Shown here: positions 1-11,547 of the stretch, in pieces
Numbering within the stretch: position 1 is the stretch's first letter
Layout: each line of letters opens with the position of its first letter
DNA from: Jaapia argillacea MUCL 33604
Lineage: Eukaryota > Basidiomycota > Agaricomycetes > Jaapiales > Jaapiaceae
DNA length: 64,000 bases
Reading direction: 5' to 3'
Assembly: GCA_000697665.1 (NCBI GenBank)
Contig: KL197724.1
Span: forward strand, 390,009 to 454,008
Notes under the pieces: generated by a model
Told to the model about the DNA's origin: nothing
What the model saw: only the letters and a program-made list of their open reading frames with translations
Databases searched by the model: none
Translations under genes and position numbers: made by a program

Positions 1-269
1 GTGTTGCCTACCCTTTATAGAAGTTCCACGCGATGTGGCTGAGATTATGTCAGAAGTTAGTGGGGGAGACGTAGGTGCGTTGTGATCAGGGGGTACTCAG
101 TCTAGTGCTGACCATAATACATATGTCGATTCGCATGATCGGTCCGACTTAGCTCTTCGGACTTCTCTCTAAAAGATCTCCAATATTCCACCACAGGAGT
201 CGTGTCGGTGTACTTCTGCTCGGACGTTCTTGCAGTTGGCCAGCTGGCAATACCCGCCATGAGTACTAG

Positions 270-2160
270 AGGCTAGTGACTATCATCTTGATCACTGGTC
301 ATCGCCTGACTCCATGTCCAGATTGCCAACCCCACCCAACATCTTCATCACCCTCGTCTCCAGATACCTCCCACCTGAAGTTTTTCTCGAGAGCTTCGTG
401 GCGTTGGCCCGAGGTCAGACGACGCATCGTAGCCGTTATTCGCTCTTGCGACCAGATAGAAGTTGTCTGAGGGGGAAAACACTTGTTCTCAATGAGAGAC
501 CATCATCGCGTGAGTCTTTCGTTGAGGTCCTTCTCACCATTTCGTGTTTTGGAGCGTTCGTTGTCTTTATTCCTACCCTCGCGCGTTCGGAAGGACGCCC
601 CCCACTAATATTGTCTCAATGATACGGTTCAGCGACGTGTGATGTTCTGATGCTCGACGCCATATTCACGCGGGTGTCTCCCTCCCTCCACTCATTATGC
701 CCTCCTTCACCCAAACAGACTCAACTTTCCGAACCCAAGATCTTCTCCCCTACTGGCCCACAACCTCACAAACCCTGTCACAAGCTTATATCACCGATTC
801 CCCTTTCCGAACCCAAGATCACCTCCTCTTCTTGAGGGCGTGAGGAGTTCGAACTTGATCTTCAGATTTCGGCGTGGTTTTGCGTTCAACACCGCCTCGG
901 GGTTTCGATCTTCTCGTTACCGGTCCGAAACCTCACAAACCCATTGCAGGCTTACATACGTGTTCCCTCAGTGACATAGCAGTCATAAGGAAGTCCAGTG
1001 ATAGGACAACTTCGTCTAGAGTACGTCCCGCCCTTTATCCCTTCTGCCCTCCTTGTGTTCGTACCCCACGCGATGAGGTCCTTTTTGTTTCGTACGGAGA
1101 TTGTGATGACGCGTGTTTGAGAAAGGGGTTGACTACTAGGAGATCCTAGAACGATGATGATGTACCTTCTCAGGCAACCGCGACGTGCACACCTTTCGAG
1201 GCTGCACAATATGAGCTTAAAGAGAATCGCGCTGAGCTCTCGTGCACCTCCATTCAATTCGTATTCCTCCACCCCTTCACTCACCCCTGCATTGCCGAAT
1301 TTACTCATACCTATCCTATTGTAAACACGGTCATGCTGACACATGTCCGCCCGACAGGAATCTTCCTCGTTCTAGAGAAAGCAGATATACTGGCACTTCC
1401 TCCAAGCCGGCTAGGTATTGCAATCGTGTGTAGGGATTAGCAAGTCTCGGAGTGATGTGCGTCTTTCTCCCTCCCTCTCACCACCTCCTCCGCTAATATG
1501 GTCGTTGTAGGTTATCATAGAGTGCGCATTCCCCTCCCTCGTCCCCCGCAGAGTTGGCACCCAAGACCTCCTGCTAAGCGGTTGATGAGAGCGCGCAGAG
1601 GGTATAGGTCAGATGAGCCTTAACATTGGAGATCGTTGAGAGTTTTGGAAGTATTGGTTTGGCCCGTTTGGTTTTGGGGTTCGGTTGGTGACTTGGAGGG
1701 GGTGCTTAAGGGTATATGCGTTCTCCACGACATCTGGAAGCCTTGAGGGGGAGCTCCTCGTGGGATTGATATCTGGTAGTCAGGGATGGTGATCATCATA
1801 TGATATGTGCTCTTTTGAAATGCCCCTTCGTCGGCGTCCACCCACCATCTTTCATTCTCGGTCTTCACTCCGTGTCAGGCAAGGGCGCTGATGAACTTCT
1901 TGATTAGTGAGAAGCGAAAGGTTAATACTTTGACGGCCTCACATATGTATGTCTACTCCCTGTACCTCATCGACCTCCCCTCCAGACAGGGTAGAAATGC
2001 CACCGATCTCCTTCTGTTAGCTCCAGTGTTCTACTTGGTCTCCAGGCCTGTTACTAAAGTCTTAAGTCGTGTTGTCGATTCTTGTCTCTCCTTTCCTTCT
2101 CTCTCTCCTTCCATTCCGACTCCACTTTTTACCATCCCTTCACCTCCTATTTCCCCACCC
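270..2160 (+). pseudogene. Decayed partial copy of the glycerol-3-phosphate acyltransferase gene
   Basis: This stretch aligns by eye, exon and intron in the same order, with the intact acyltransferase gene at 11548-15053. Matches include the exon 1/intron 1 border (about 480-515 against 11650-11690), the catalytic HxxxxD exon (about 640-665 against 11874-11917), the exon 3 end and start of intron 3 (about 985-1040 against 12080-12130), a very similar block of intron 3 (about 1140-1245 against 12290-12400), the 11-nt micro-exon with flanks (about 1510-1560 against 12821-12890) and the exon 8/intron 8 border (about 1905-1975 against 13530-13600). Most of the exon 5 equivalent is missing, exon 7 is shortened, and the frame is broken many times; no long open frame remains. 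A short segment is repeated near 725-760 and 800-830. It is a host-gene relic, not a working enzyme gene. Both ends are approximate. Confidence 0.75.
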
Positions 2161-2399
2161 ATGTTTTATCTCTCGTCTAAAGGGGGTGACCTTCCTGCTG
2201 AGCACCGTTCGTCGGGCCAGGCCTATTTTTCTGTTCCGTCTTACTCCTTGGACTGTAAAAATTTGTCGTACAATGCGTTGGACTTGGGTAGTCGGATAGA
2301 TCTCTCGGACCAAATATTCCGTAGTCAATGTAAAGGCGTGAACCATAGTCTCAGAGTAACATGCAACTCTTCAACTACTTGTAAATGGGAGCGATAAGA

Positions 2400-2860
2400 T
2401 TGGCCGGATAGTTCAAGTTCCTGTATGTACGAATCGGAAATTCCGAAAGTGGGACTTTCGTCGCATTCGCTTTCGGAACATCAAACGACAAAGGATGCCC
2501 TGGGTATAAAACCGAAAGGTGATATTTGCATGGAAGGGATCGTATATGCTGGGAGAAGGGTGACATGTCCGAGAAGCAAAGCGATACATGTAAGAAAGCA
2601 CGCATGAAATCAAGACGTACGATAATCCTCGTCGTGATTCAGTTAACGTTGGGGAGTGCCAAACGCCAACTCGTTCCTATTCCGTTCCGGAGACCTAAGG
2701 ATAGGAGAAGAGACTATGGGAGGTTCGTCAGTAAGGAAGAGATAATGACAGATATGCCGTTACTCGAAAGGTCATCGACGGCGATGACAGAGTGTTTGGT
2801 TTCGTCTCCGTCTCAGTGTGTCGTGCAGTGTTTGTTACCTACGACGAGTGCTAGTTGATT
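2400..2860 (-). pseudogene. Second, truncated FHA copy of the Cds1-like pseudogene
   Basis: Directly after the broken kinase DFG region, the minus strand (about 2860 to 2400) repeats the second half of the FHA region. VVGNKHCTTH and DLSSNG are readable (about 2850-2760), followed after an intron-like stretch by NHDEDYR (about 2650-2625). The nucleotide sequence matches the first copy closely: 2759-2855 resembles 4439-4540 and 2575-2690 resembles 4145-4260, including non-coding parts. The simplest reading is a tandem duplication of the 5' part of the kinase gene, followed by truncation and decay. No kinase domain is visible after this copy. Confidence 0.6.
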
Positions 2861-2989
2861 GTCCAGGCAAATAGACAGAAGAGAATTGAGAAACAAACCG
2901 GGAGGGGTCAGATCGAAACTGCATTGCTTTGCAAACAAGAGGGATGGGTTCGTAACCAGTTCAAAGGCAGCTATGATGTCAACCAAAGT

Positions 2990-4940
2990 CCACAGCTCCG
3001 ACAATACTTAGGAGGCTCGTCAGTTGTCAAGACAATGTTTTCGGGTTTGAGATCTCGGCGAGCAATTCAGCCGGCATGTATGTACTCTTTACAAAACGAA
3101 CGGTCAGATCCGGGATAAGAGACATCGTGAAGGGAGGGCGGGATAAGGAATGTATGAGAAAGGAAGTATGGAACGTACCGCTAGAGCAGCGCATATTTGA
3201 TACGTGATATGCTGTGCGTACGGTTCCCCTATCCAAACGGAAGTCGGTTAGCGCCGCAACGTTACGGAACGAGGGAGGTAGGTGTGGAGATGAGAGAGCA
3301 GGCAGCAAATATGATCGACGATAATCGGAGAAGTGTTATAGAGACGGAACACAGGCACTCACCTACTCCTCCACGCTTGAGGGCGAAATCTAAAAATCCC
3401 CTACTTCTATCAACTCAAGCACGAGATCTAAAAAAATGATGACGAAGAAGAGTCAGTATACGCGTATACTTGCCTGCCAAACTGCCAAAGAATCACTTAC
3501 GGATATTCTTATTGTCCTTATCGAGAAACGCCTCCTTCAACCCACATATATCACCGTACTTCAAACCGTCCAAAATCGTAATCTCGCGTGTGAAGGCGGA
3601 GGATTTGGAGCGTTCGTAGGTTTGGGACTCTGTTGGGTTCACCTCTATTAACCGAGAGGTTAGTGGGTGGCGAGAGAGCGGAGAGGGAGAGGAAACGAAA
3701 GGGAGGCATAGGAGAGATAGAAGGAAGGGAGGGAGAGGGACAAAAGACATCAAGTCGACACATACCTTCTTCAGCTCAATGGTCTTAACGGCATACCAAC
3801 TCCGGTCCTCGACGAATAGCTTTCATGACACTCGCAAACGATCCCTTCCAAGCTCCGCGCCTATTGTTGCGTGTTCAAATTAGCCGGTCATAGATAGCGG
3901 TCGGATGAGGGGGAAGCTGAGGGAAGGGCAGAGAATGACAGACGCACTGAGCTCGTAGTGTTTGTGGAGCGTGCTAGAGGGGGTCCTGGGTTGGTCAACG
4001 GAAAATGAAGGCTGGCGAAGGAGGAAAGGGGTCAGTCAATGGTCAGGAGTGGCGGAGCGTTGACAGGAAGGGTTGAAGTGGGAGCGATGTACAAGCACGG
4101 AAAAAGTGGGCATATGCGTGAAGGGATGGAGTGTATGCATGGATAAAGGTGACATATGCAAGAAAGATAAAGCACATGGAAACGATACGCACTGTAATCT
4201 TCGTCGTGATTGAGTTGAGGCCGGGAAGCCTTCCCTAACGCTAACTCGTTCAAGTCGTCGTCTCCATGGAGGGCTGCTTGACCGTCGCCCATTCTATGGC
4301 CGGAAATCCCAAGGAGGGGAGAAAGGGTAAGTTTCAGCAGTGCGCGGGGGAGGCAGGGTAAGTGAGAGTGAGAGTGAGAGTGAGGTTGACCGATGAAGGA
4401 AGGGTGAAGAGAGATAGATAGATACGCACGAAAGTGCCATTACTCGAATGGCCGTAGACGAGGATGCATTGATGACCGAGTTTTTGGTTTCCTTTCCGTC
4501 GCAGTGGATTGTGCAGTGAGGTGCAGTGGTTGTTGCCTCTGGGTCATATAGACCCGGACAGTTCGAGTTGAAAGCTTGAAGGCAGGAGGCTTCGATGATC
4601 TAGGGTGCGTCTCAACTTCGCGTCTGTCGATCACCACTCATCAAGTACTCACAGACCAAGCTCAGACTCTGCCAATCTCCATTCCAGTCCTCTCTATCAC
4701 ACTTTCATGTCAACAAGGAAAGTATTCAATTACTCACTTCAATCCGGGCAAGATCACGTCGCTCCCCACGAGTACTCCAGCCACTCGGTGCGTCAACTGA
4801 ACCTTCCACAAATCTACTCTGCTGACATTCATTCCGCGAGCAGGGTTATAGATACCCCCACAGGTGAATCAAGAGTTGTACCTGGGACGGACAGCCGGAG
4901 CCCTGATGGGTTGACTGGGTTGCTTCGCCATCCATGTCGT
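2990..4940 (-). pseudogene. Decayed Chk2/Cds1/Rad53-type FHA-domain protein kinase
   Basis: Reading the minus strand from about 4935, fragments of a checkpoint kinase appear in correct order but in changing frames. They are an N-terminus MDGEATQST (4935 on) resembling the TQ-rich start of this family, LWGYL (about 4870-4850), FHA strand SDVILPGLK (about 4770-4741), the FHA signature HSSNGTF (about 4455-4430) and NHDEDY (about 4200). The kinase domain follows: glycine-rich loop GSFASVMKAI (about 3843-3814), YAVKTIELKK with the ATP lysine (about 3796-3767), helix C region with REITILDGL and LKEAFLDKDN (about 3600-3500), and the catalytic loop RRDLKPENIVLT (about 3070-3020). A stop lies just before the catalytic loop, the first position of HRD is Arg, and the DFG motif reads SCG. 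Nothing recognisable follows for the kinase C-lobe. No intact copy is in the window. Confidence 0.75.
4361..4424 (+). repeat. Simple repeats (GTGAGA)n and (GATA)n
   Basis: About four GTGAGA-like hexamers lie at 4361-4385 and a short run of GATA tetramers at 4412-4424. Both sit inside a non-coding stretch of the decayed Cds1-like gene, between its two FHA-derived exons. Confidence 0.7.
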
Positions 4941-4944
4941 CTTG

Positions 4945-6777
4945 GCGTGTTGGCGCAGGTGGTGCTGGAGGTTGCAGATGATTGTCGTTGAGGATGGGCC
5001 AGGAACGCGCTGCGCCGTCATATTTCAATGCACGAGCGACGAAGAGATGCGTGGCTCGCCACCTACAAGGGTCAGTTTACCAGTTCTGGCGCCTGTGCAG
5101 CCACGAAGCCTCCCGCTTCGTCGTCTTTGCTAACTGCTGTACTTTCTCCAGCACTCCCTCTCCAGAAACCTCGTCTGTCGAGCGCCACGGTTAGCCTTCG
5201 AGTGGGAAGGGCAAGGGTTTGTGAGCGATGACCTCCAGGAGGTCGATCCAAAGGTAATATATCTCTGTTTCTGAAGTCCAATTGTCAACTTATCCGATTC
5301 TTTTCCTTCCAGTACCATCCAATTGACCGAGTCGCCTGGGGAAGGCATCACGCCTCCCTTATCGCTCTGCCAGTGCTCGGATCTGGCCCAAGTATGATTC
5401 ACCGATACCCAAGAACTCCCCGCGTCCCCTCTCCCTGAGAATCCCGAATATAACATCTCAAGTTATCCGCATCGTCTATGCTGTGGTGCCTCGCAGATGA
5501 TTCTCGTCACGAAACCTTGTCCGCGAGTCCTCCTAAATTCTACCTCTGATTTCTGTTCGTCGAAAACGAAAACGAAAACATCGACAATCTTTTGCGTCCG
5601 TATCTCATCTCTGATAACTCTAGGGCTCTGGGTACGTCCTTCCTCTGCACCAAACAGGCGTTGCAGGGTGTTTTGCGTTCGGTGACTTCCTTGACTAATG
5701 CCTACGATTTCAAGATGTCGAATACTTAGATCTCAACATCGGCTTTCACATCGACGAAACGATAATGCGACATCCACCGAGGTGACCGAATCAGTCACCC
5801 GACGACGACGGTCTATCTCCTGCTCAAAATCCTTCCTTAGTTCCCCAACTAACGAAAGCTCAAATACTGTGAACACACCTGCCCTGCGTGTATCCTTCCG
5901 AGAATATAGTATTGTCATCCACGCCTCGGTGTATGGGATTTTCGAACGGAGTTCGTAAGCCAACTTCCTGGATATTCTCTCTGGCGCTTTCTTTTGATCG
6001 AAGGTGGATCCTGTGTTGCAGTCCGACAGTACGGAGTCAATCTCCACCTTCCTCCATTCTCCCCCCTCTTCCCTCCCCATTTTGTTGTCCCATCCGCGGA
6101 GACATTCTGCAGCCATGTTACGAGGCGTGTGCGACTTGCATCGTCGGCTCGGAATGTGTATTTTTCATTCACCCACGTCTTCATCTCTTCCTCTCCCTTC
6201 CGAATCGTCGGTTTTCATTCCTTCATCTCCACCTTCCACATCCACCATCTCTCATCCAGAGCGGTGCCTTCTTACCGAGAACAGTTTATTGTACTAGGCC
6301 GCCTACCTCTTCTGTTCTCATTTACACATTTATTGAATGACCTTTGCGATGTCCAATTACGCCGCGCCTTTTGTTGGGCTTGGATGGTCGGATACATCTC
6401 GTGTGCTCCCTATTCAGGATTTCGTTGGGTTAATGGGGGTGAGTGAACTCCACTCCAAGGGTATGGTGCACCGTTAAAGTGCTAGTTCGATAATATTTGG
6501 AAGTACTTATACAACTGGTTTGAGTCACCTAGTATACAGATTTGGAACACAAAGTATGTGATATGGGTGAGCCCGAGTCGCAAGATCAAGCAAGAAAATT
6601 TCTCATAGTCATAGTCGGTGTTTACTGGCAGAACATCAGAGGTCAATGGAGGCGATGTGGAACAAATCTACAACGTGAGATGTAAGATCCAGAGATTAGC
6701 GATCACGAAAGAGGAAACGACCGGGCAAAATGAGGAGGCAACTTACAATGAACAAGGTAGAGCCAGGTGACATTCAC
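4945..6777. other. No recognisable gene; possible further gene relics
   Basis: This stretch lies between the decayed kinase and the 3' end of the WW-repeat gene. Overlapping open frames of up to 150 codons occur at 5888-6446 on the plus strand and 5733-6184 on the minus strand. None shows a domain I recognise and the competing frames overlap one another. Its composition and setting fit degraded genic sequence, but I cannot name a parent gene. About 300 nt just downstream of the WW gene (6450-6777) look like ordinary 3' flank. Confidence 0.4.
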
Positions 6778-9700
6778 CTACTTGGTAGGGACTTCGGGAC
6801 CGACCCGAGGATCTTGGAAGGTGGAAACTCCAGTGGCGAGATTGATGAAATACAGCGTGTCGTCGGGCGAGACTCGCATTCGCCACCTAGCAGGGAGTGG
6901 TTCTGGATCAAGAACATCCGGGTGGGCTCGTGGATCCTTGAAGGTGGAAAATTGAGTCTTGGGATCAATGAAATATGGAGTACATTTAGCTGAGATGCGC
7001 ATTTCCCACGCAGCGGGTAGTGGTTCGGTATCGAGAGGTGGGGGATGGATGCGTGGATCCTCGAATGTGGCAATTCGTGTCTTCCAGTCGAAGAAATACA
7101 GCATGTCATTATCTGAAATCCTCATTCCCCATCCAGGAGGTAGTGTTTGTACATTGAGGAGTTCAGGGTGAGCGCGGCGCGGATCCTCGAAGGTGTGAAC
7201 TTGAGTTTTGGAGTCAAAGAAATATGGCTTCTCTTGAGGCGAGAGGTGCACCTCCCATCCAGAAGGCAAGGGAGGCATTTTAAAAATCTCAGGGTAACGC
7301 CGCGGGTCTACCCTGGTCCGACTCTGGGTGGTGTTGTCCACAAATTGCAACAAGTGTGATGCTTCGATCTGAAATCTCCACCCTACTGGCAATGTAGAGG
7401 ACTCAAGGGATATAGAACAAATGCGTGGGTCGTTCTTTGTTTGGAAATAGTGGATGTGATTAAAGAACAAGGGATCGCCCTCATCCGTCGAAGGGGAAAT
7501 TCCCCAACCAATAGGAAGATGGCCCGCGTCATATGCCTCCCATATTTCAGACAGTATGGGGGAGCTGTAGAGGGATGTGGAACCGGTGGATGGATCGAGG
7601 AAGACGATGTGTGCAGTATGACGGAAGCACATCTCTAAATTGGGGGGCAGCGCACCGAGGGTGTATGCCTGATGCAGCAAGGGATAGCGACTGGGAGGAA
7701 GGACGGTTGTTGTTTCGGAAGCCGGAGGCTCATTGTTAGGCAGAGAATGATTTTGATGGAGTAGCGTGGATATTGCACCATCAATCACTTTCAAACTGCT
7801 GAGAATATCCTCCGTGAATTGACTTTGCTCCCCAGTCGTCAATTGGGCGGTGATATTATTTCGACGGGATTCGATGTTGAAAGAGATTCTAAGGAGGTCT
7901 CCAATGATATCGTAGAAGACATTACCTCTGGCAATGATTGTGTATGAAGTAAGTATTGAAGCAACCTGCCAGGCTGCAGTCCCGGCAGAATCGATGCTAG
8001 GGTCATCTATGCCGAATAGACGGCGATCGTCGATGAAAGACTGCAACGTCTCGTCACATTGAAGGCCGACGAAAATTGACTTGAAATCAGGCCGGAAGCA
8101 GAGGAGCAGGGAGATGTAATACAAAGCAGCCGTCCAGGTGGATGGATGGACGGCAATCCGCCTGGATGTCATACTTGTGCTGAGCTAGAGCCATACATGA
8201 GATTGACCATGAAGCTCACCTGAGATATCCGACAAGTTTCTCGCAATCCTCCACGACCGACGTGTCGTCCTCCACACGGTACATGAAATGAAGATACCGG
8301 CACAGCCCACAGTTGGAGCAAGCCAGAAGATGGGCACCAAGGTGGGGGATTAAAGATGTGAGGATCAGCGGTTTGGTGGGGTGGTTCAAGTATTCATCAA
8401 CTAGTCTCCTGAGAGGACCACTGCATCGGGCACAGAAGGCTTCGGATACGGTACGTAAGATACGGAGGAGGAGTCGATCGGGGGTGAGGGTGCTACGCTG
8501 GACGACCTTGCTCAAGGATCTTTCCACCCACCCCCCTACTCGGGAAAGGAGATTATCAAGGGTGCGCTCAATGCCCGGCAAGAAGTTGGAGATGGTCGAA
8601 CTGGTGCCCGTTACAAATGAAAGCATGTCGTGGTATAGTCGCGGGTCGTTGAATGTTCCAACTTGAGTCTTGGAGTTAAAGAAATACAGAGAGTCATTAT
8701 CTGAAAACCTCATTTCCCACCCCACTGGTAGTGGTTGCATATCGAGAAGTTCGGGGTGTGTGCGCGGATCCTCGAACGAGGAAACTCGAGTCTTGGAGTC
8801 GAAGAATACCAGGGCATCCCTAGGCGAAAATAGCATTTCCCACCCCGCAGGAAGTGGTTGTAAATGGAGAAGTTCGGGGTGTGTGCGCGGATCCTCGAAC
8901 GTGGAAACTCGAGTCTTGGAGTCGAAGAATACCAGGGCATCCCTAGGCGAAAGTAACATTTCCCACCCCGCAGGAAGTGGTTGTATATGGAGAAGTTCGG
9001 GGTGTATACGTGGATCCTCGAATGTGCGAACTCGAGTCTTGGGGTCAAAGAAATATGACTTCTCTTGAGGTGAGAGGTGCACCTCCCATCCAATAGGCAA
9101 GGGTGTCATATTAAAAATTTCGGGGTAACGACGCGGGTCTACCCTGGTCCGACTCTGGGTGGTGTTGTCCACAAAATGCAACAAGTGTGACGCTTCAATC
9201 TGAAATTTCCACCCTGCTGGCAATGTAGAGGACTCAAGGGACACAGGACGAATGCGTGGGTCATTCCGTGTTTGGAAATAGTGGATGTGATTAAAGAATA
9301 AGGGATGGCCCTTATCCGTCGAAGGGGAAATTCCCCAACCACTGGGGAGATGATCTGCGTCATACGCTGCCCATATTTCGGACTGTACGCGGGGGTCATA
9401 TGGGGACGTGGAACTGGTGGACACATCGTGGAAGAAGATGTGCGCATCATGACGGAAGCAAATCTCTACATCGGGGGGCAGTGCACCGAGGGTGTATGCC
9501 TGGTGCAGCAAAGGATAGCGACTGCCAGGAAGGACGGTTGTTGTCTCGGAAGCCGAAGCCTCGTCATTAGCCAGAGAATGATTTAGATGGAGCAGCGTGG
9601 ATATTGCATCGTCGAACACTTTCAAACTACGGAGTATATTCTCAGTGAGTCGACTTTGCTCATCGGTCGTCGATTGGGCGGTGATATTTTTTCGACGAGA

Positions 9701-10544
9701 TTCAATGCTGGAAGAGACTCGAAGGAGGTCTCCCATATGGTCGAAAATGTTATCCCTGGAGATGGCTGACGATGAATTCAATATTGACAAGGCTTGTCGG
9801 GCTGCGGTGACGGCAGAATTGATTCTGGGGTCATCTCGAATGAATAGGGGGTTATCCTTGATGAAAGTCTGCAACGCCTCGGTGCATCGAAGGCTGACGA
9901 AGATTGACTTCAAATCAGGCCTGAAACAGAGGAGCACGGAGGTGTAATTCAAAGCTGCTGTGCGATTGGATGGACGGATGGCAGTCTGCCTTAACATCGT
10001 TCTTGTGATGAGTGAGAGCCACTGATGAGAGTGACCATGAAGCTCACCTGAGATATCCAGCGAGTCTCTTGCAATCCTCAACAACCGACTTGTCGTGATC
10101 CGCATGGTACATGAAATGAAGATACCGGCACAGCCCACAGTTGGAGCAAGCCAGCAGATGGGCACCGAGTTGGGGTATCAGAGATGTAAGGTCTGGGGGT
10201 TCGCCGGGGCGCCTCAAGCATTCGTCAACTAGTTTCCTGAGGGGATCACTGCATCGGGTACAGAAGGCTTCAGATATGGTGCGTAAGATACGGAGGAGGA
10301 GTCGATCGGGGGTGAGGATGATGCGCTGGGCGACCTTGCTCATGGATCTGTCCGCCCACCCCCCAACTCGGGAAAGGAAACCATCGAGAGTGCGCCCGAC
10401 GCCTGTCAAGTTGGAAACAGTTGAATCGGTGCCCGTTACAACTGAAAGATCATCAAGACTCCTGACTGGCAGCCACTTCCTGAATCGTCCACCCGGAAGT
10501 TCTGGCACTTCATCATCATATTCGGGTGGGTAGTGACGGTCCAT
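6778..10544 (-). CDS. Two-module protein with 14 WW-like repeats, function unknown
   Basis: Three exons, 10544-10048, 10001-8220 and 8173-6778, join in frame to 1,225 codons including the stop. Both introns are 46 nt and interrupt the same codon of two homologous modules (ATCTCAG before GTGAGC). Each module has a Ser/Thr-rich start with the motif GxGRTLD or similar, a conserved segment with LTPDRLLLRILRT, a cysteine cluster (FCxRCS, then ACSNCGLC), a helical linker of about 170 residues and seven 41-residue WW-like units, at about 339-630 and 933-1222. Units begin LPxGWE and end TFEDPR; the second signature Trp is mostly Phe, and the first unit of each array lacks the first Trp. WW domains bind proline-rich peptides, so a scaffold role is possible but is inference. 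No signal peptide or membrane segment is seen. The C-terminal module might instead be a separate gene, but the frame runs through without a stop. Confidence 0.8.
8766..9011 (-). repeat. Two nearly identical 123-nt WW-unit repeats
   Basis: Two successive 123-nt units (8766-8888 and 8889-9011) within the N-terminal WW array differ at only a handful of positions, while the neighbouring units are clearly more diverged. Each encodes one 41-residue WW-like unit. This points to recent unit duplication or gene conversion inside the array. Confidence 0.8.
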
Positions 10545-11547
10545 TGAGCGATAGCTGAAGAACGATACCGGTTCAATGGATGGGTTTTAGTCGGTTACCG
10601 CGATTGAGCACCACACTCACCGTTATGTGGAACAAGGATATCTGTATGCACCAACCACTGCCACATGCCCGAAAACGCAATCGAAGTGAAACGTTTTCGC
10701 AGCATGCTGTGTAGGTTTAACTTCTGTCAGAACCCATGATGATATCGATGCCGTTGAGAAACTTCGACAGGCGAATGAGTCACTGATAGTGTGAGTGTCG
10801 GGTTGCTGTATTGGAATATGCGACTCGCCGAATCATTGGAGAGCCAGAAAACTTCAGCTGTTCAGAGCGTTGAATGTTTTGTTGGGTCCAATCTGGTCCA
10901 ACTCAGGCTTTTCGTCACAAAGTCTCTGACTCGGAACCATTCCCGGCTCTCCGCACTTCACTCAATCTATCTATCTATCTCTGAAAGACTTTCAACCCTC
11001 CACCACAGGAGTGTCACTTGATGGAATGGTGAAGAAGTTGTGTAAAGGTGTCCTTGTATTCAGAGGTTCCTGGAGTAGGCTGCCCTTCAGTACATCTCGC
11101 TGGTCACCCCACTGGCGCAACAGTCGTAAGGCCTCGTCAGGTAGCTCAAGACCTAATGCCTGGATGTTTCGATTTTCGTGACAGAATGGGCGCTGCTGTA
11201 GGCTGGCGTGAGAGTGGGCTGTCACCTATACGTACCACCACATTCTTGGTCCTGAGCATTCTGAGCCTTTGAAAGTTTGAGTTCGCGATGAGCCACCGCC
11301 AAAAAGGGATTGGTAGGGCAGGGATGCTGAGGACAAGTAAATTGCACACTGCCACCGCTTCACTCATCTGCATCAACACAGCGCTGAGCTGGCAGCCTCC
11401 TCTCACCCTACGTCCTCCATCTTGCAATTTTCGTAGCCCCCGTCGGCTTCTACTCCGCAATCCACAGTCGCGGATCGCGTGCCCCAACTCCACCCCTCGC
11501 AACATCGACTCGACCCGAGGAGCAGGCGATCAGCCAGGCACACGACA
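10545..11547. other. Divergent intergenic region with (CTAT)n
   Basis: This is shared upstream sequence between the minus-strand WW-repeat gene and the plus-strand acyltransferase. It has a short CTAT tetramer run at about 10965-10980. The stretch about 10975-11015, ending in CCACCACAGGAGT, resembles 165-205 upstream of the acyltransferase pseudogene, so the duplication may include some 5' flank. I see no gene here. Confidence 0.5.

Noticed and set aside
5888-6446. Two overlapping 150-codon plus-strand frames
   Set aside because: They overlap each other and opposite-strand frames and are Ser/Pro/Phe-rich pyrimidine-run translations without a recognisable domain.
8313-9068. Plus-strand frames of 117 and 132 codons with repeated sequence
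   Set aside because: They are antisense shadows of the WW-repeat gene; the internal repetition simply reflects the 123-nt WW units.
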